Shown here: positions 18,195-27,745 of the stretch, piece after piece
How the letters are laid out: the number at the start of each line of letters is the position of its first letter
Position numbering within the stretch: the stretch's first letter is position 1
NCBI RefSeq assembly: GCF_001461695.1
Contig: NZ_AUTC01000024.1
Span: forward strand, 1 to 64,000
Direction of reading: 5' to 3'
DNA length: 64,000 nt
Source of the DNA: Sinorhizobium fredii USDA 205
GTDB lineage: Bacteria > Pseudomonadota > Alphaproteobacteria > Rhizobiales > Rhizobiaceae
The notes under the pieces: model-generated
Told to the model about the DNA's origin: nothing
The model's input: the letters and a program-made list of their open reading frames with translations, nothing else
Databases searched by the model: none
Made by a program: the position numbers and the translations under genes

Positions 18195-19301
18195 ATGAAT
18201 TTGAATGCATTCGATCTCAATCTCCTGCGGGTTTTCGATGCGCTCATCCGTGAGCGCAGCGTGACCCGCGCCGGCGACCAGATCGGTCTTAGTCAGCCGG
18301 CGGTGAGCGCGGCGCTCAGAAGGCTGCGCGACCTCCTTGATGACCAGCTCTTCATCCGCCGTGGCAACGACATGATTCCGACGCCCCGCGCGGTGGAGCT
18401 CGGCTCGCCTGTCCGCGATGCGCTAGGGAAGATCGAGCTTGCCTTGCACAAGCGAAAGCACTTCGATCCGGGGACGATTCAGCGCCGGTTTACGCTCCTT
18501 GGTTCGGACGTGTTCTCGGTGATGATGATGTCGGCTCTCTCCCGTTGCTGCGCTGAGGAAGCCCCGGCTATTTCGCTTCAACTCGTTGACAACGCTTGGG
18601 GAAATGCCGAGAGGCTGCTCCAGGAAGACGCGGTCGACATCGCCCTGGAAACCGAACTCGATGTCCCCGAATGGGTCTCCAGCATGCATCTCCTGTCTGC
18701 GCCCTATGTCGTCGTGGCTTCAGCCAAGCATCCTGGTATTGCTGCGGCAGGCATTGCCCCGCGCGAGGTGATCCCCCTTGATCTGTTTTGCCAACTTCAT
18801 CATGTGGTGAGATCATCCAGCGGCGCGCTGAACTGTGTGGTGGATCCAGCGCTCGCCAAGGTTGGACGCAAGCGCCATGTGGCGCTAATCCTGCCGCATA
18901 CGCTAGGTGTTGCCATTGCGACCGCCCATTCTCTGCATCTCGCCACTGTTCCGCGCCAATTTGCGGAACTGATGGCCACGCATCTGGGCCTGAAAATCTA
19001 CAACGCGCCCGTGCCGCTCCCGACAACGAATATCAGCGTATTCTGGCACGCCCGCCATAATGGCGATCCCGCTCACCAGTGGCTGCGCCAGAAAATCGTG
19101 CGGGTCCGGGAAGAATTCGAGGCGAAGATGCGCGCCCGCATGGACCCGGAGCTATCGATAGGATGCCCATTCGATACGAGCGAGCCGACGAAAGCCACCC
19201 CGGTAGACCACGATGGCATAGCAGGCCGCCTCGCTCCCGGCACCGGTCCTGCGGCGCCGCCCGTTTTATCAGACGCTCAAAAGATCGCTGTAGAACTTTG
19301 A
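18195..19301 (+). CDS. LysR-family transcription regulator
   Basis: A 368-residue protein. The winged helix-turn-helix at residues 1-65 (AFDLNLLRVFDALIRERSVT, then IGLSQPAVSAALRRLRDLL) is classic LysR, nearest in style to the NodD/LeuO-like group. The effector domain follows at about 90-300. The ATG at 18195 gives the canonical N-terminus, with GGGGAT upstream. The protein is some 50 residues longer than usual. Its last ten residues (SDAQKIAVEL) and stop codon come from a palindromic intergenic repeat that also exists outside genes at 43154-43260, so the original stop was probably lost. It is divergent from the RTX genes; target and inducer are unknown. Confidence 0.9.
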   Translation: MNLNAFDLNLLRVFDALIRERSVTRAGDQIGLSQPAVSAALRRLRDLLDDQLFIRRGNDMIPTPRAVELGSPVRDALGKIELALHKRKHFDPGTIQRRFTLLGSDVFSVMMMSALSRCCAEEAPAISLQLVDNAWGNAERLLQEDAVDIALETELDVPEWVSSMHLLSAPYVVVASAKHPGIAAAGIAPREVIPLDLFCQLHHVVRSSSGALNCVVDPALAKVGRKRHVALILPHTLGVAIATAHSLHLATVPRQFAELMATHLGLKIYNAPVPLPTTNISVFWHARHNGDPAHQWLRQKIVRVREEFEAKMRARMDPELSIGCPFDTSEPTKATPVDHDGIAGRLAPGTGPAAPPVLSDAQKIAVEL

Positions 19302-19310
19302 ATTGCTACC
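19269..19310 (+). repeat. partial RIME-like repeat overlapping the LysR 3' end
   Basis: TCAGACGCTCAAAAGATCGC and the following TGTAGAACTTTGAATTGCT match the first palindrome region of the element at 43154-43260 with about three differences. It supplies the final codons and the TGA of the LysR gene. Confidence 0.75.
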
Positions 19311-19355
19311 GTAATCTCGCCCAAAGTTCGACCGGATTCAGCGAGCCCCCGAGGC

Positions 19356-19667
19356 TCACTCTTCCGGCTCCGTCGTGAACATCAGGGGAAAGCCGGCTTC
19401 CTTGCCGAGGTCTGTCGCTTCCTTGGCCTTGGTCTCAGCGATATCCCGGGCGCAGACGACGACGACCGACGTGCCGAGCTTATGGGCGGTCATCATCACC
19501 CGATAGCCGGCCTCCTCGCTCATGCGAAAAATGGCCTTCAACACCATCACCACGAAGTCGCGCGGCGTATAGTCGTCGTTGACGAGGATCACCTTATAGA
19601 GCCTCGGCCGCTCGAGCTTGGGCTTCACCCTCGTTTTTCGTTTGGGGGCGACTTCATTGTCACTCAT
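19356..19667 (-). CDS. clpS: ATP-dependent Clp protease adaptor ClpS
   Basis: A 103-residue N-recognin adaptor that delivers N-degron substrates to ClpA/ClpP. The signature LYKVILVNDDYTPRDFVVMVL contains the conserved NDDYTP binding loop. The middle region is MMTAHKLGTSVVVVCARDIA, a form seen in the second ClpS of rhizobia, which lacks the usual HxxG-Vxx stretch. The ATG at 19667 is preferred over a GTG at 19679 because GGTGAG precedes it. clpA is not adjacent. The gene is divergent from ychF. Confidence 0.9.
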   Translation of the reverse strand: MSDNEVAPKRKTRVKPKLERPRLYKVILVNDDYTPRDFVVMVLKAIFRMSEEAGYRVMMTAHKLGTSVVVVCARDIAETKAKEATDLGKEAGFPLMFTTEPEE

Positions 19668-19843
19668 CGGAAAACTCACCGGTTGATGACATGCGGTGGG
19701 GTCGGACCCAGTATCGCGCGCGCGGCACCGGCATTCAAGTCGAAGCCGGCTGAGTTCCAGCCGAAGCGCGCGAAGACCTTGACCGCTCCTCTCCTTTATC
19801 CCATAGCCACGCCCAAGAAATTCGAGAACGACAGGTTTAGGCC

Positions 19844-20947
19844 ATGGGCTTCAAATGCGGTATCGTCGGGCTGCCGAATGTCGGCAAGTCCACACTCTTC
19901 AACGCGCTGACCAAGACGGCGGCGGCGCAGGCGGCGAACTATCCCTTCTGCACGATCGAGCCGAACACCGGCGAGGTCGCGGTGCCCGACCCGCGCATGC
20001 GCAAGCTTGCGGACATCGCCAAGTCGAAGGAGATCATTCCGACCCGCATCTCCTTCGTCGACATCGCCGGCCTGGTGCGCGGCGCTTCCAAGGGAGAAGG
20101 CCTCGGCAACCAGTTCCTCGCCAACATTCGCGAAGTGGATGCGGTGGTGCATGTGCTGCGCTGCTTCGAGGACGACGACATCACCCATGTCGAAGGCCGC
20201 ATCCATCCGGTCGAGGACGCCGAGACGATCGAGACCGAGCTGATGCTTGCCGACCTCGATAGCCTCGAGCGGCGCACCGAGCAGACCCGCAAGCGGGCGA
20301 TCGGCAAGGACAAGGAGTCGATGGCGCAGCTTCCGATCATGGATGCCTCGCTGAAGCTCCTGCAGGAAGGCAAGCCGGTCCGCACCCTGTTGCCGAAGCT
20401 CGATGCCGAGGAGCTGCGCATCCTGCAGGGTCTCAACCTTCTGACCGCCCATCCGGTTCTCTACGTCTGCAACGTCGCCGAAGCCGATGCGGCAGAGGGC
20501 AACGAACACACCCGCGCCGTCGCCGAAATGGCCAAGGCCCAGGGCGCCGAAAGCGTCGTCATCTCGGCGGCGATCGAATCCGAGGTCGCCCAATTGCCGG
20601 AAGACGAAGCCAAGGAATTCCTAGCCGCCTTGGGACTGGAAGAAGCCGGCCTCGACCGGCTGATCCGCGCCGGCTACAAGTTGCTCGACCTCATCACCTA
20701 TTTCACGGTCGGCCCGAAGGAGACGCGCGCCTGGACGATCCCGCGCGGCACCAAGGCGCCGCAGGCGGCCGGCGTCATCCACTCGGATTTCGAGCGCGGC
20801 TTCATCCGCGCCAACACGATCGCCTATGACGACTACATTGCCTATAACGGCGAGACCGGCGCCAAGGAGGTCGGCAAGGCACGCGACGAAGGCAAGGAAT
20901 ATGTCGTACAGGACGGCGACGTGATCCACTTCCGCTTCAACACGTGA
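19844..20947 (+). CDS. ychF: redox-regulated ribosome-binding ATPase YchF
   Basis: A 367-residue Obg-like P-loop NTPase. G1 is GLPNVGKSTLFNALT and G3 is DIAGLVRGASKGEGLGNQFL. The specificity loop NVAEAD replaces the GTPase NKxD, consistent with ATP preference. The C-terminal TGS domain (about 280-365) includes YFTVGPKETRAWTIPRGTKAPQ, written here only as a partial marker. Starts at MGFKCGIVG. It usually sits next to pth in rhizobia; here the RTX, LysR and clpS genes lie between. Confidence 0.97.
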   Translation: MGFKCGIVGLPNVGKSTLFNALTKTAAAQAANYPFCTIEPNTGEVAVPDPRMRKLADIAKSKEIIPTRISFVDIAGLVRGASKGEGLGNQFLANIREVDAVVHVLRCFEDDDITHVEGRIHPVEDAETIETELMLADLDSLERRTEQTRKRAIGKDKESMAQLPIMDASLKLLQEGKPVRTLLPKLDAEELRILQGLNLLTAHPVLYVCNVAEADAAEGNEHTRAVAEMAKAQGAESVVISAAIESEVAQLPEDEAKEFLAALGLEEAGLDRLIRAGYKLLDLITYFTVGPKETRAWTIPRGTKAPQAAGVIHSDFERGFIRANTIAYDDYIAYNGETGAKEVGKARDEGKEYVVQDGDVIHFRFNT

Positions 20948-20986
20948 CATGCGAGCCGCATCCGTCCGGCTAACATGGAGGGCGCC

Positions 20987-21442
20987 ATGCTCTACTTCGA
21001 GGATTTCACGCCGGGGCGACGTTTCGACTATCGACCGGTAGAAATGCAGGCTGCGGACATGATCGCCTTTGCCGGCGAGTTCGACCCGCAGCCGATGCAT
21101 CTCGACGAAGAAGCCGGTAGGCGCAGCATCCTTGGCGGCCTTTCGGCCTCCGGCTGGCATACGAGCGCTATCGGCATGCGGATGATGATCGACGCCTTTC
21201 TCGGTAACTCGTCCTCGCAGGGCTCGCCCGGCATCGAATTCATGGACTGGAAAAAGCCCGTCCTGGCGGGAGATGTGCTTTCCGGCTTCAGCCTGGTGCT
21301 GGAGTCGCGCCCGTCGAAATCGAAGCCCGGCGTCGGTTTCGTCAAGTTCCGCAATGAAATCAGCAATCAGAGTGGCGAACCGGTCGCGGTTTCCGAAGCT
21401 ACGGTAATATTTCGACGCCGCGAGAGTGGACATCAGCCATGA
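20987..21442 (+). CDS. MaoC-like hot-dog dehydratase, first of a pair
   Basis: A 151-residue single hot-dog-fold protein. It has the hydratase-2 motif AGEFDPQPMHLDEEA near residue 35 and GGLSASGWHT downstream, as in (R)-specific enoyl-CoA hydratases. The ATG at 20987 is chosen because GGAGGGCG, which overlaps an upstream in-frame ATG, serves as its binding site. It overlaps the next MaoC gene by ATGA, so the two are translationally coupled and may form a heterodimer. Substrate unknown. Confidence 0.88.
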   Translation: MLYFEDFTPGRRFDYRPVEMQAADMIAFAGEFDPQPMHLDEEAGRRSILGGLSASGWHTSAIGMRMMIDAFLGNSSSQGSPGIEFMDWKKPVLAGDVLSGFSLVLESRPSKSKPGVGFVKFRNEISNQSGEPVAVSEATVIFRRRESGHQP

Positions 21443-21909
21443 TGACGCTCGAAGAACTCTATCAGGCCGGCCGCAAGACCGTCGTCGGCAGCCTGGCATT
21501 CACGGCGGAGGACATCATCCGCTTCGCCCGCGATTTCGATCCGCAGCCTTTCCATCTCGACGAGGAGAAGGCCAGACACTCGCTTCTCGGCGGTCTATGC
21601 GCCTCCGGCTGGCACACCAGCGCCGGCTGGATGAAGTGCTTCGTCCGCTTCTGGACGGATGAGGTCCGGCGGCTCGCGGCAGAAGGACTGCACGCGCCGA
21701 AACTCGGACCCGCTACCGGCTTCCGGGAGCTCAAGTGGCTGAAGCCGGTCTATGCCGGCGACACCGTCACCTATGCCGTCACGCTCCTCGAAGCCCGCGC
21801 CCTCGCCTCCCGTCCCGGCTGGCGCATCAACACGATCCTCTGCGAGGGCGAGAACCAACGCGGCGAGCCAGTGATCCGCTTCCAAAGCAGGGTCATCGAA
21901 TTCACGTAA
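21439..21909 (+). CDS. MaoC-like hot-dog dehydratase, second of a pair
   Basis: A 156-residue paralogue of the preceding gene, overlapping it by 4 nt. The motif FARDFDPQPFHLDEEKA near residue 30 carries the Asp and His expected of MaoC hydratases, and GGLCASGWHTS matches the partner. Pairs like this are common in rhizobia. Their pathway cannot be told from context, since ychF is upstream and apt is convergent downstream. Confidence 0.88.
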   Translation: MMTLEELYQAGRKTVVGSLAFTAEDIIRFARDFDPQPFHLDEEKARHSLLGGLCASGWHTSAGWMKCFVRFWTDEVRRLAAEGLHAPKLGPATGFRELKWLKPVYAGDTVTYAVTLLEARALASRPGWRINTILCEGENQRGEPVIRFQSRVIEFT

Positions 21910-21991
21910 GGCGAGCGCAGAACGAGTGCCCAGCTCCCACGATGGAGCGGGATGTGGGCGGAAAACCGCGCACACTTTTCCTCATCCCGCT

Positions 21992-22534
21992 CTAATGCCC
22001 CTCGAACTCGATCAACGTACGGACCTTGACGCCGAGTGCTTCGAGCTTCTTGCGCCCGCCGAGTTCCGGCAGGTCGATGATGAAGCAGGCGGCGACGATG
22101 TCGGCGCCCATCTGCTGCAGGAGCTTGGTGGCGCCCTCGGCGGTTCCGCCGGTGGCGATCAGATCATCCACCAGGATGACCTTTTCGCCGGGCTCGATCG
22201 CATCCTTGTGCATCTCCATCTCGTCAACGCCGTATTCGAGGCTATAGGCGATCCTCACCGTCTCGTGCGGCAGCTTGCCCTTCTTGCGGATCGGCACGAA
22301 GCCGGCCGACAGTTGATGCGCGATCGCGCCGCCCAGGATGAAGCCGCGCGCTTCGATGCCGGCGATCTTGTCGACCTTGGTTCCGGCATAGGGATGGACG
22401 AGTTCATCGATCGCCCGGCGGAACGTCCTCGGATTGCCGAGCAGCGTCGTGATATCGCGAAACACGATGCCAGGCTTCGGATAATCCGGAATGCTACGGA
22501 TGGCGGCAGTCAGTTCCGATTGGACAGCGATCAT
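21992..22534 (-). CDS. apt: adenine phosphoribosyltransferase
   Basis: A 180-residue purine-salvage enzyme that makes AMP from adenine and PRPP. The PRPP-binding motif [14 protein letters not shown] is at about 118-131, and [15 protein letters not shown] at the N-terminus is typical of Apt. The start at ATG 22534 gives the standard length; an open upstream extension shows no homology. It is convergent with the MaoC pair. Confidence 0.96.
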   Translation of the reverse strand: MIAVQSELTAAIRSIPDYPKPGIVFRDITTLLGNPRTFRRAIDELVHPYAGTKVDKIAGIEARGFILGGAIAHQLSAGFVPIRKKGKLPHETVRIAYSLEYGVDEMEMHKDAIEPGEKVILVDDLIATGGTAEGATKLLQQMGADIVAACFIIDLPELGGRKKLEALGVKVRTLIEFEGH

Positions 22535-22831
22535 GATGTGGAAACGGCCTTTGGAAGTCTTGAGGATGGCAAAGCCATAGCACCATCGAGACGCTTGTTC
22601 ACAGGGAATTCTTTGCGCAACGGCCGGCCGGAACAATTTGGCCGGACCTCGGGTTGATGTTACGCTGACCTTGACAGTTCCCGGCCGCGGCTCTGTTCAC
22701 TTGCAATATGACAGAGCGGGATGAAAAGGTGGCGGCGGTCTTTCGCCCGCATCCCGCACCGACTTCTTGGATGAGATCACGCAGCTTTGGCTTGATGCGA
22801 AAGCATGCTGGTCCAGAGAAAGGAGAACACC

Positions 22832-23017
22832 ATGCGCCTATTCGAATGCGGTTCTCTCGTTCCGGGTTGCCCCTGGCATACCCGTGCCGACAACGATGCG
22901 GAAATCGTCCGCCGGGTCGTCGAGCACATGCGCGACACCCATGGGGAGACGGTCATCCGCGAAAACATGGTCGACAACATCAAGGCTCGCATCGTCGACG
23001 AGACCCAGGCTGCCTGA
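22832..23017 (+). CDS. DUF1059 small protein
   Basis: A 61-residue protein beginning MRLFECGSLVPGCPWHTRA. The Cys-x4-PGC-x-W-x pattern is the DUF1059 signature. It ends EHMRDTHGETV, followed by a short helix. A clear AAAGGAGAACACC site precedes the ATG at 22832. It lies alone between apt and cca. The paired Cys and His residues suggest metal binding, but function is unknown. Confidence 0.82.
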   Translation: MRLFECGSLVPGCPWHTRADNDAEIVRRVVEHMRDTHGETVIRENMVDNIKARIVDETQAA

Positions 23018-23032
23018 CTGCGACACGGTCGT

Positions 23033-24292
23033 TCAGTCCGGACGCAGCCAGGATTCGAGCCGGGCGACAAGCGTCGCCCGGTCGATATTGAAGTTGCGGT
23101 CGATCCAGAAATTTTCGAGTTCCGTCAGCAGTTCCCCGACCTTTGGTCCGGCGGGGACGCCCGCCTTCAGGACATCGACCCCGCTCAGGGGGAAGACGGG
23201 ACGCTGCCACTTCTCCGCCCGCGTCAACAGCCGCTGAAAGGCGGCAGTCTCGGCCAGGAAGGCCGGATCCGTTTCCGATTTGCGCCGCGCTGACGCGAGC
23301 GAAAGCTTGAGGCGCGCAACAATGCCCTCGGCACCCTTCCGATAGAGTTCGCGGTCGAGCGCTGCGTCGGCGAGCGTGGCGGCAATGGCCGGAGTCTCGG
23401 CAAATCGAGCAAGAAAGGCCGCTTCCGCTTTCGACAGGCGCAGCCGCGCCGCCATCGCCTCGAGCCGATCGGCGTCGGGCGGGACGATGGCCGCCAGCCG
23501 CAAAAGCGGCTCCGGCACCCAGGAGAAAATTTTCTCGGCCGCGATCAGGCCCGGAATGGCGTCGATCCCCCATTTCTCGGTTTCCGGCAGGACCTCGCCG
23601 AGCACGCCTGCCTGGCGCATCCAAAGCAGGGCGCGACCCGGATCTTCGGCCGCAAGCAGCTTCTTCATCTCGCCCCAGACGCGCTCGGCCGAAAGTGTCG
23701 CAAGCTTCGCGCGCGCCTGCGCGCAAGACCTCAGCCCCTCCGCATCCGGGCGGCCCGAACCGTAATGCGCGAAAAAGCGGAAGAAGCGCAGGATGCGCAG
23801 ATAGTCCTCCGCGACCCGTTCGGCGGCGCTGCCGATGAAGCGCAGCGTCCGGCGCTCGATGTCGGGCAGCCCGCCGACATAGTCGAAAATCTCACCTTTG
23901 GCGTCGGCATAGAGGGCGTTGATGGTGAAGTCGCGGCGTTCCGCGTCGGCGTTCCAGTCAATGCCGAAGGCCACTTCGGCGCGGCGGCCGTCGGTCGCCA
24001 CGTCGCGGCGCAGCGTCGTCACCTCATAGGGTATTCCGTCAATCACCAGGGTGACGGTGCCGTGGTCGATGCCCGTCGGCACCACCTTGATGCCGGCACC
24101 CTTCGCCCGTTCCACCACATCCTGCGGGCGCCAGGTCGTCGCCAGATCGACGTCACCGGCCGGGAGGCCGAGGAGGCTGTTGCGGACGGCGCCGCCGACG
24201 ACCCGCACTTCGCCGCCGTCGGCGTTCAACAGCTCGAAGACGCGGCCGAGCGAAGGAGCCTTGAACCAGGGTTCGGCGGCGATCGAAGTCAT
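23033..24292 (-). CDS. cca: tRNA nucleotidyltransferase / poly(A) polymerase family
   Basis: A 419-residue class II nucleotidyltransferase. The head domain carries VRVVGGAVRNSLLGLPAGDV followed by DLATTW, the G-G-x-V-R-N and DxD residues that bind metal and NTP. RRDFTINALYAD and EDYLRILRFFRFFA follow. The C-terminal half is helical. In rhizobia this orthologue probably adds CCA to tRNA; separation from poly(A) polymerase by sequence alone is unreliable. Its start overlaps the NUDIX gene stop (ATGA), and it is the last gene of the DUF1285-NUDIX-cca operon. Confidence 0.92.
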   Translation of the reverse strand: MTSIAAEPWFKAPSLGRVFELLNADGGEVRVVGGAVRNSLLGLPAGDVDLATTWRPQDVVERAKGAGIKVVPTGIDHGTVTLVIDGIPYEVTTLRRDVATDGRRAEVAFGIDWNADAERRDFTINALYADAKGEIFDYVGGLPDIERRTLRFIGSAAERVAEDYLRILRFFRFFAHYGSGRPDAEGLRSCAQARAKLATLSAERVWGEMKKLLAAEDPGRALLWMRQAGVLGEVLPETEKWGIDAIPGLIAAEKIFSWVPEPLLRLAAIVPPDADRLEAMAARLRLSKAEAAFLARFAETPAIAATLADAALDRELYRKGAEGIVARLKLSLASARRKSETDPAFLAETAAFQRLLTRAEKWQRPVFPLSGVDVLKAGVPAGPKVGELLTELENFWIDRNFNIDRATLVARLESWLRPD

Positions 24293-24921
24293 GCATAAAG
24301 CCTTTCGTAAAGCATGCGGACGATGCCGGCCGTTATCCCCCAGATGTTCCGTTCGCCATAGGGCATCCTGTAGAAATGCCGTTCCGCGCCCTCCCAGTGG
24401 CGGCTTCCGCGCCCATGATTGCGAGGATCCATCAGAAAGGAGAGCGGCACTTCGAAGACGCTTTCGACCTCTTCGGGATTGGGCACGAGCTCGAAACCGG
24501 GCTGGACAACGGCAAGCACCGGCGTGATGCGGAAGCCGGACATCGCCATGTAGTGCGGCAGGCGGCCGATCGTCTCGACGAAACGCGGATCGAGGCCGAT
24601 CTCCTCCTGCGCTTCGCGCAGCGCCGCCACCTCGATGGAATGATCCTCGGGATCGACAGCGCCGCCCGGAAAGGCCACCTGGCCCGAATGCTTGCGCAGA
24701 TGCGAGGTGCGCTGTGTAAAGATGACGCTCGCATCGTCGCCGTCGTCGACGACCGGAACGAGCACCGCCGCATCCTTCAGATGCAGGGACTCGACATAGG
24801 ACACGATGCCGGGGTTGAGGAGAAAGTCGCCGTGGTCGCGCCAGGCGGTCTCGATCGGACCGCCTGTCTGCCTGAGCGCGCGGCGGCGGAACTCGTCGGC
24901 GGAAAACAGCGGATGGTTCAT
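24289..24921 (-). CDS. NUDIX hydrolase, CoA pyrophosphatase-like
   Basis: A 210-residue protein. The NUDIX box is GGAVDPEDHSIEVAALREAQ followed by EEIGL, at about 92-116, matching G-x5-E-x7-REUxEExGU. HLRKHSGQVAFPGG just before it is typical of NudL/Nudt7-type CoA diphosphatases. It overlaps both neighbours by 4 nt (ATGA): DUF1285 upstream and cca downstream. This is a conserved alphaproteobacterial arrangement. Substrate assignment is inference. Confidence 0.92.
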   Translation of the reverse strand: MNHPLFSADEFRRRALRQTGGPIETAWRDHGDFLLNPGIVSYVESLHLKDAAVLVPVVDDGDDASVIFTQRTSHLRKHSGQVAFPGGAVDPEDHSIEVAALREAQEEIGLDPRFVETIGRLPHYMAMSGFRITPVLAVVQPGFELVPNPEEVESVFEVPLSFLMDPRNHGRGSRHWEGAERHFYRMPYGERNIWGITAGIVRMLYERLYA

Positions 24922-25541
24922 CGCGACAGCGCTTCCAGTTCGGCTGCCGGCATGATCGGGAAGACGGCCCCCGCGGATCCGACGCAGAACATCTCGACGC
25001 CGTCGATCAGGGCGGTCGCGCCGAGTTCGACGATGTCGTACATGACCGGCCGGGAAACGAGCGCCTCAAGGCGTCCGCGCACGTGCAGATAGGGCTTCAG
25101 TTCGCGGTTGTCGCCATGGATGACGAAGCGCAGCGGATGCTCCGACCCCGCCTCCACCACGTCGCCGACATTGGTGCGGAAGGTGAGCACGGTTTTGCCG
25201 TCCCTCACCGTCACGCTCATTTCGACGGCGACGAACGGCGCATCGGCGACACGGATGCCGACCTTTTCCACCGGCGTGACCAGATAGGTCCTGCCGTCGT
25301 CGTCCTTGCGCAGCACCGTGGAAAACAACCTCACCAGCGGTTGGCGGCCGATTGGCGTGCCCATGTAGAACCACGTTCCATCGCCGCGGATTTCCATGTC
25401 GATATCGCCGCAGAATGGCGGATTCCAGCGATCGACCGGCGGCAGTCCTCTCGCTTCGCCCCCAGTCTGGCCGGCAGCGCGCGCGATCAGGGCGGCAAGT
25501 CCCGCCGCATCGCCCGTTTGCTGAATCTTGGTTTCTGCCAT
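24918..25541 (-). CDS. DUF1285 family protein
   Basis: A 207-residue conserved protein. The DUF1285 core is visible as NPPFCGDIDMEIRGDGTWFY, MGTPIGRQPLVRLFSTVLR, and YLVTPVEKVGIRVADAPF. The ATG at 25541 has GGGACAG upstream; the longer open frame to 25691 is not supported. It is the first gene of a tightly overlapping operon with the NUDIX and tRNA nucleotidyltransferase genes. It is divergent from the MoxR operon, sharing a 266-bp control region. Function unknown. Confidence 0.9.
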   Translation of the reverse strand: MAETKIQQTGDAAGLAALIARAAGQTGGEARGLPPVDRWNPPFCGDIDMEIRGDGTWFYMGTPIGRQPLVRLFSTVLRKDDDGRTYLVTPVEKVGIRVADAPFVAVEMSVTVRDGKTVLTFRTNVGDVVEAGSEHPLRFVIHGDNRELKPYLHVRGRLEALVSRPVMYDIVELGATALIDGVEMFCVGSAGAVFPIMPAAELEALSR

Positions 25542-25807
25542 TGTTCTGTCCCGTTTGGCCCCAATCTTGCCTCGGAAGCATAGCGCGTCCACGAGACGTG
25601 CGGGATGTTCGTCATCGGTTACGAGCACCTTGACCGCACTTCGCGCTTCGCCGAGAAACACCGGTATGCTTCGGGGCTTCTTGAAGCTCACGAGATAGTG
25701 CGTTGGCGGCGGCTTGTCAGCCGTCTGCCAGGGTCTAAATTGAAAAAAGGGGAACCGAAGGCGGGTAATGCCGAATCGGTTCGACGCGCACGAGCGGGAG
25801 ACAGGCG

Positions 25808-26821
<1,014 letters not shown>

Positions 26822-26824
26822 CGC

Positions 26825-27745
26825 ATGGCCTCGATCGGGCAAACAGTCGCGCGTACACCGTCCGGAGAAGTCCTGTCGCGCGCCCAGCAACGCGCGATGC
26901 TCGTACCCGACTGCCTTGTCGAGGCCCGGCGCATCGCCAATACGGTGATTGCCGGCTGGCACGGCCGGCGCAAGCGCGGCATCGGCGAGAATTTCTGGCA
27001 GTTCCGCCCGTACAGCCAGGGCGAAAGCCTGTCGCGCATCGACTGGCGCCGCTCCGCCCGTGACGATCACACCTATGTTCGCGACCGCGAATGGGAAGCG
27101 GCGCACACGATCTGGCTCTGGGCCGATCTTTCACCCTCGATGATGTACAAGTCGACACTCGGCGCCGTCTCGAAGGAAAGCCGTGCGCTGGTGCTGATGC
27201 TGGCGCTTGCCGAAATCCTCGCCCGCTCCGGCGAGCGGATCGGCTGCCCCGGGGTCATGGAGCCGGTGTCGGCGCGCAACGCCGCCGAGCGCCTCGCGGC
27301 TGCGATCATGCTGAGCCCGCTTGGCGGCGGCCTGCCCGAGACCGGCATGATCCGAGGCGCCAGCGACCTGGTGCTGATCGGCGACTTTCTCGATCCGGCC
27401 GACACGGTGATGGAGCGGCTCGGTCCGCTCGCCCGAAGAGGATTGCGCGGCCATGTCGTGGAAATCGCCGACCCGGCCGAAGAGGTCTTCCCCTATGCGG
27501 GCCGCACCGAATTCACCGATCCGGAAACCGGCGAGAAACTGACGGCTGGCCGCGCCGAGATCCTGCGCGAGGACTATCAGCGCGCCTACCGGGCCCGTCG
27601 CGACAGCCTCGGCTCCGGCCTTCGCCACCTCGGCTGGACCTTCATTCCGCACCGGACCGACCGGCCGGCATCGGAGGCCTTGGTCGCCGTGCATATGTAT
27701 CTTTCGGGAATGCCCACCCGCGCCACACACGGGGGGCAGCTATGA
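26825..27745 (+). CDS. DUF58 domain protein
   Basis: A 306-residue protein with the DUF58 signature WQFRPYSQGESLSRIDWRRS (about 59-78). It is followed by a von Willebrand A-like strand, IWLWADLSPSM, with a partial metal-site DxSxS. It starts 3 nt after the MoxR stop and overlaps the next gene by ATGA, so translation is coupled. MoxR-DUF58 pairs act together, the DUF58 protein probably being the substrate-binding partner. Confidence 0.93.
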   Translation: MASIGQTVARTPSGEVLSRAQQRAMLVPDCLVEARRIANTVIAGWHGRRKRGIGENFWQFRPYSQGESLSRIDWRRSARDDHTYVRDREWEAAHTIWLWADLSPSMMYKSTLGAVSKESRALVLMLALAEILARSGERIGCPGVMEPVSARNAAERLAAAIMLSPLGGGLPETGMIRGASDLVLIGDFLDPADTVMERLGPLARRGLRGHVVEIADPAEEVFPYAGRTEFTDPETGEKLTAGRAEILREDYQRAYRARRDSLGSGLRHLGWTFIPHRTDRPASEALVAVHMYLSGMPTRATHGGQL

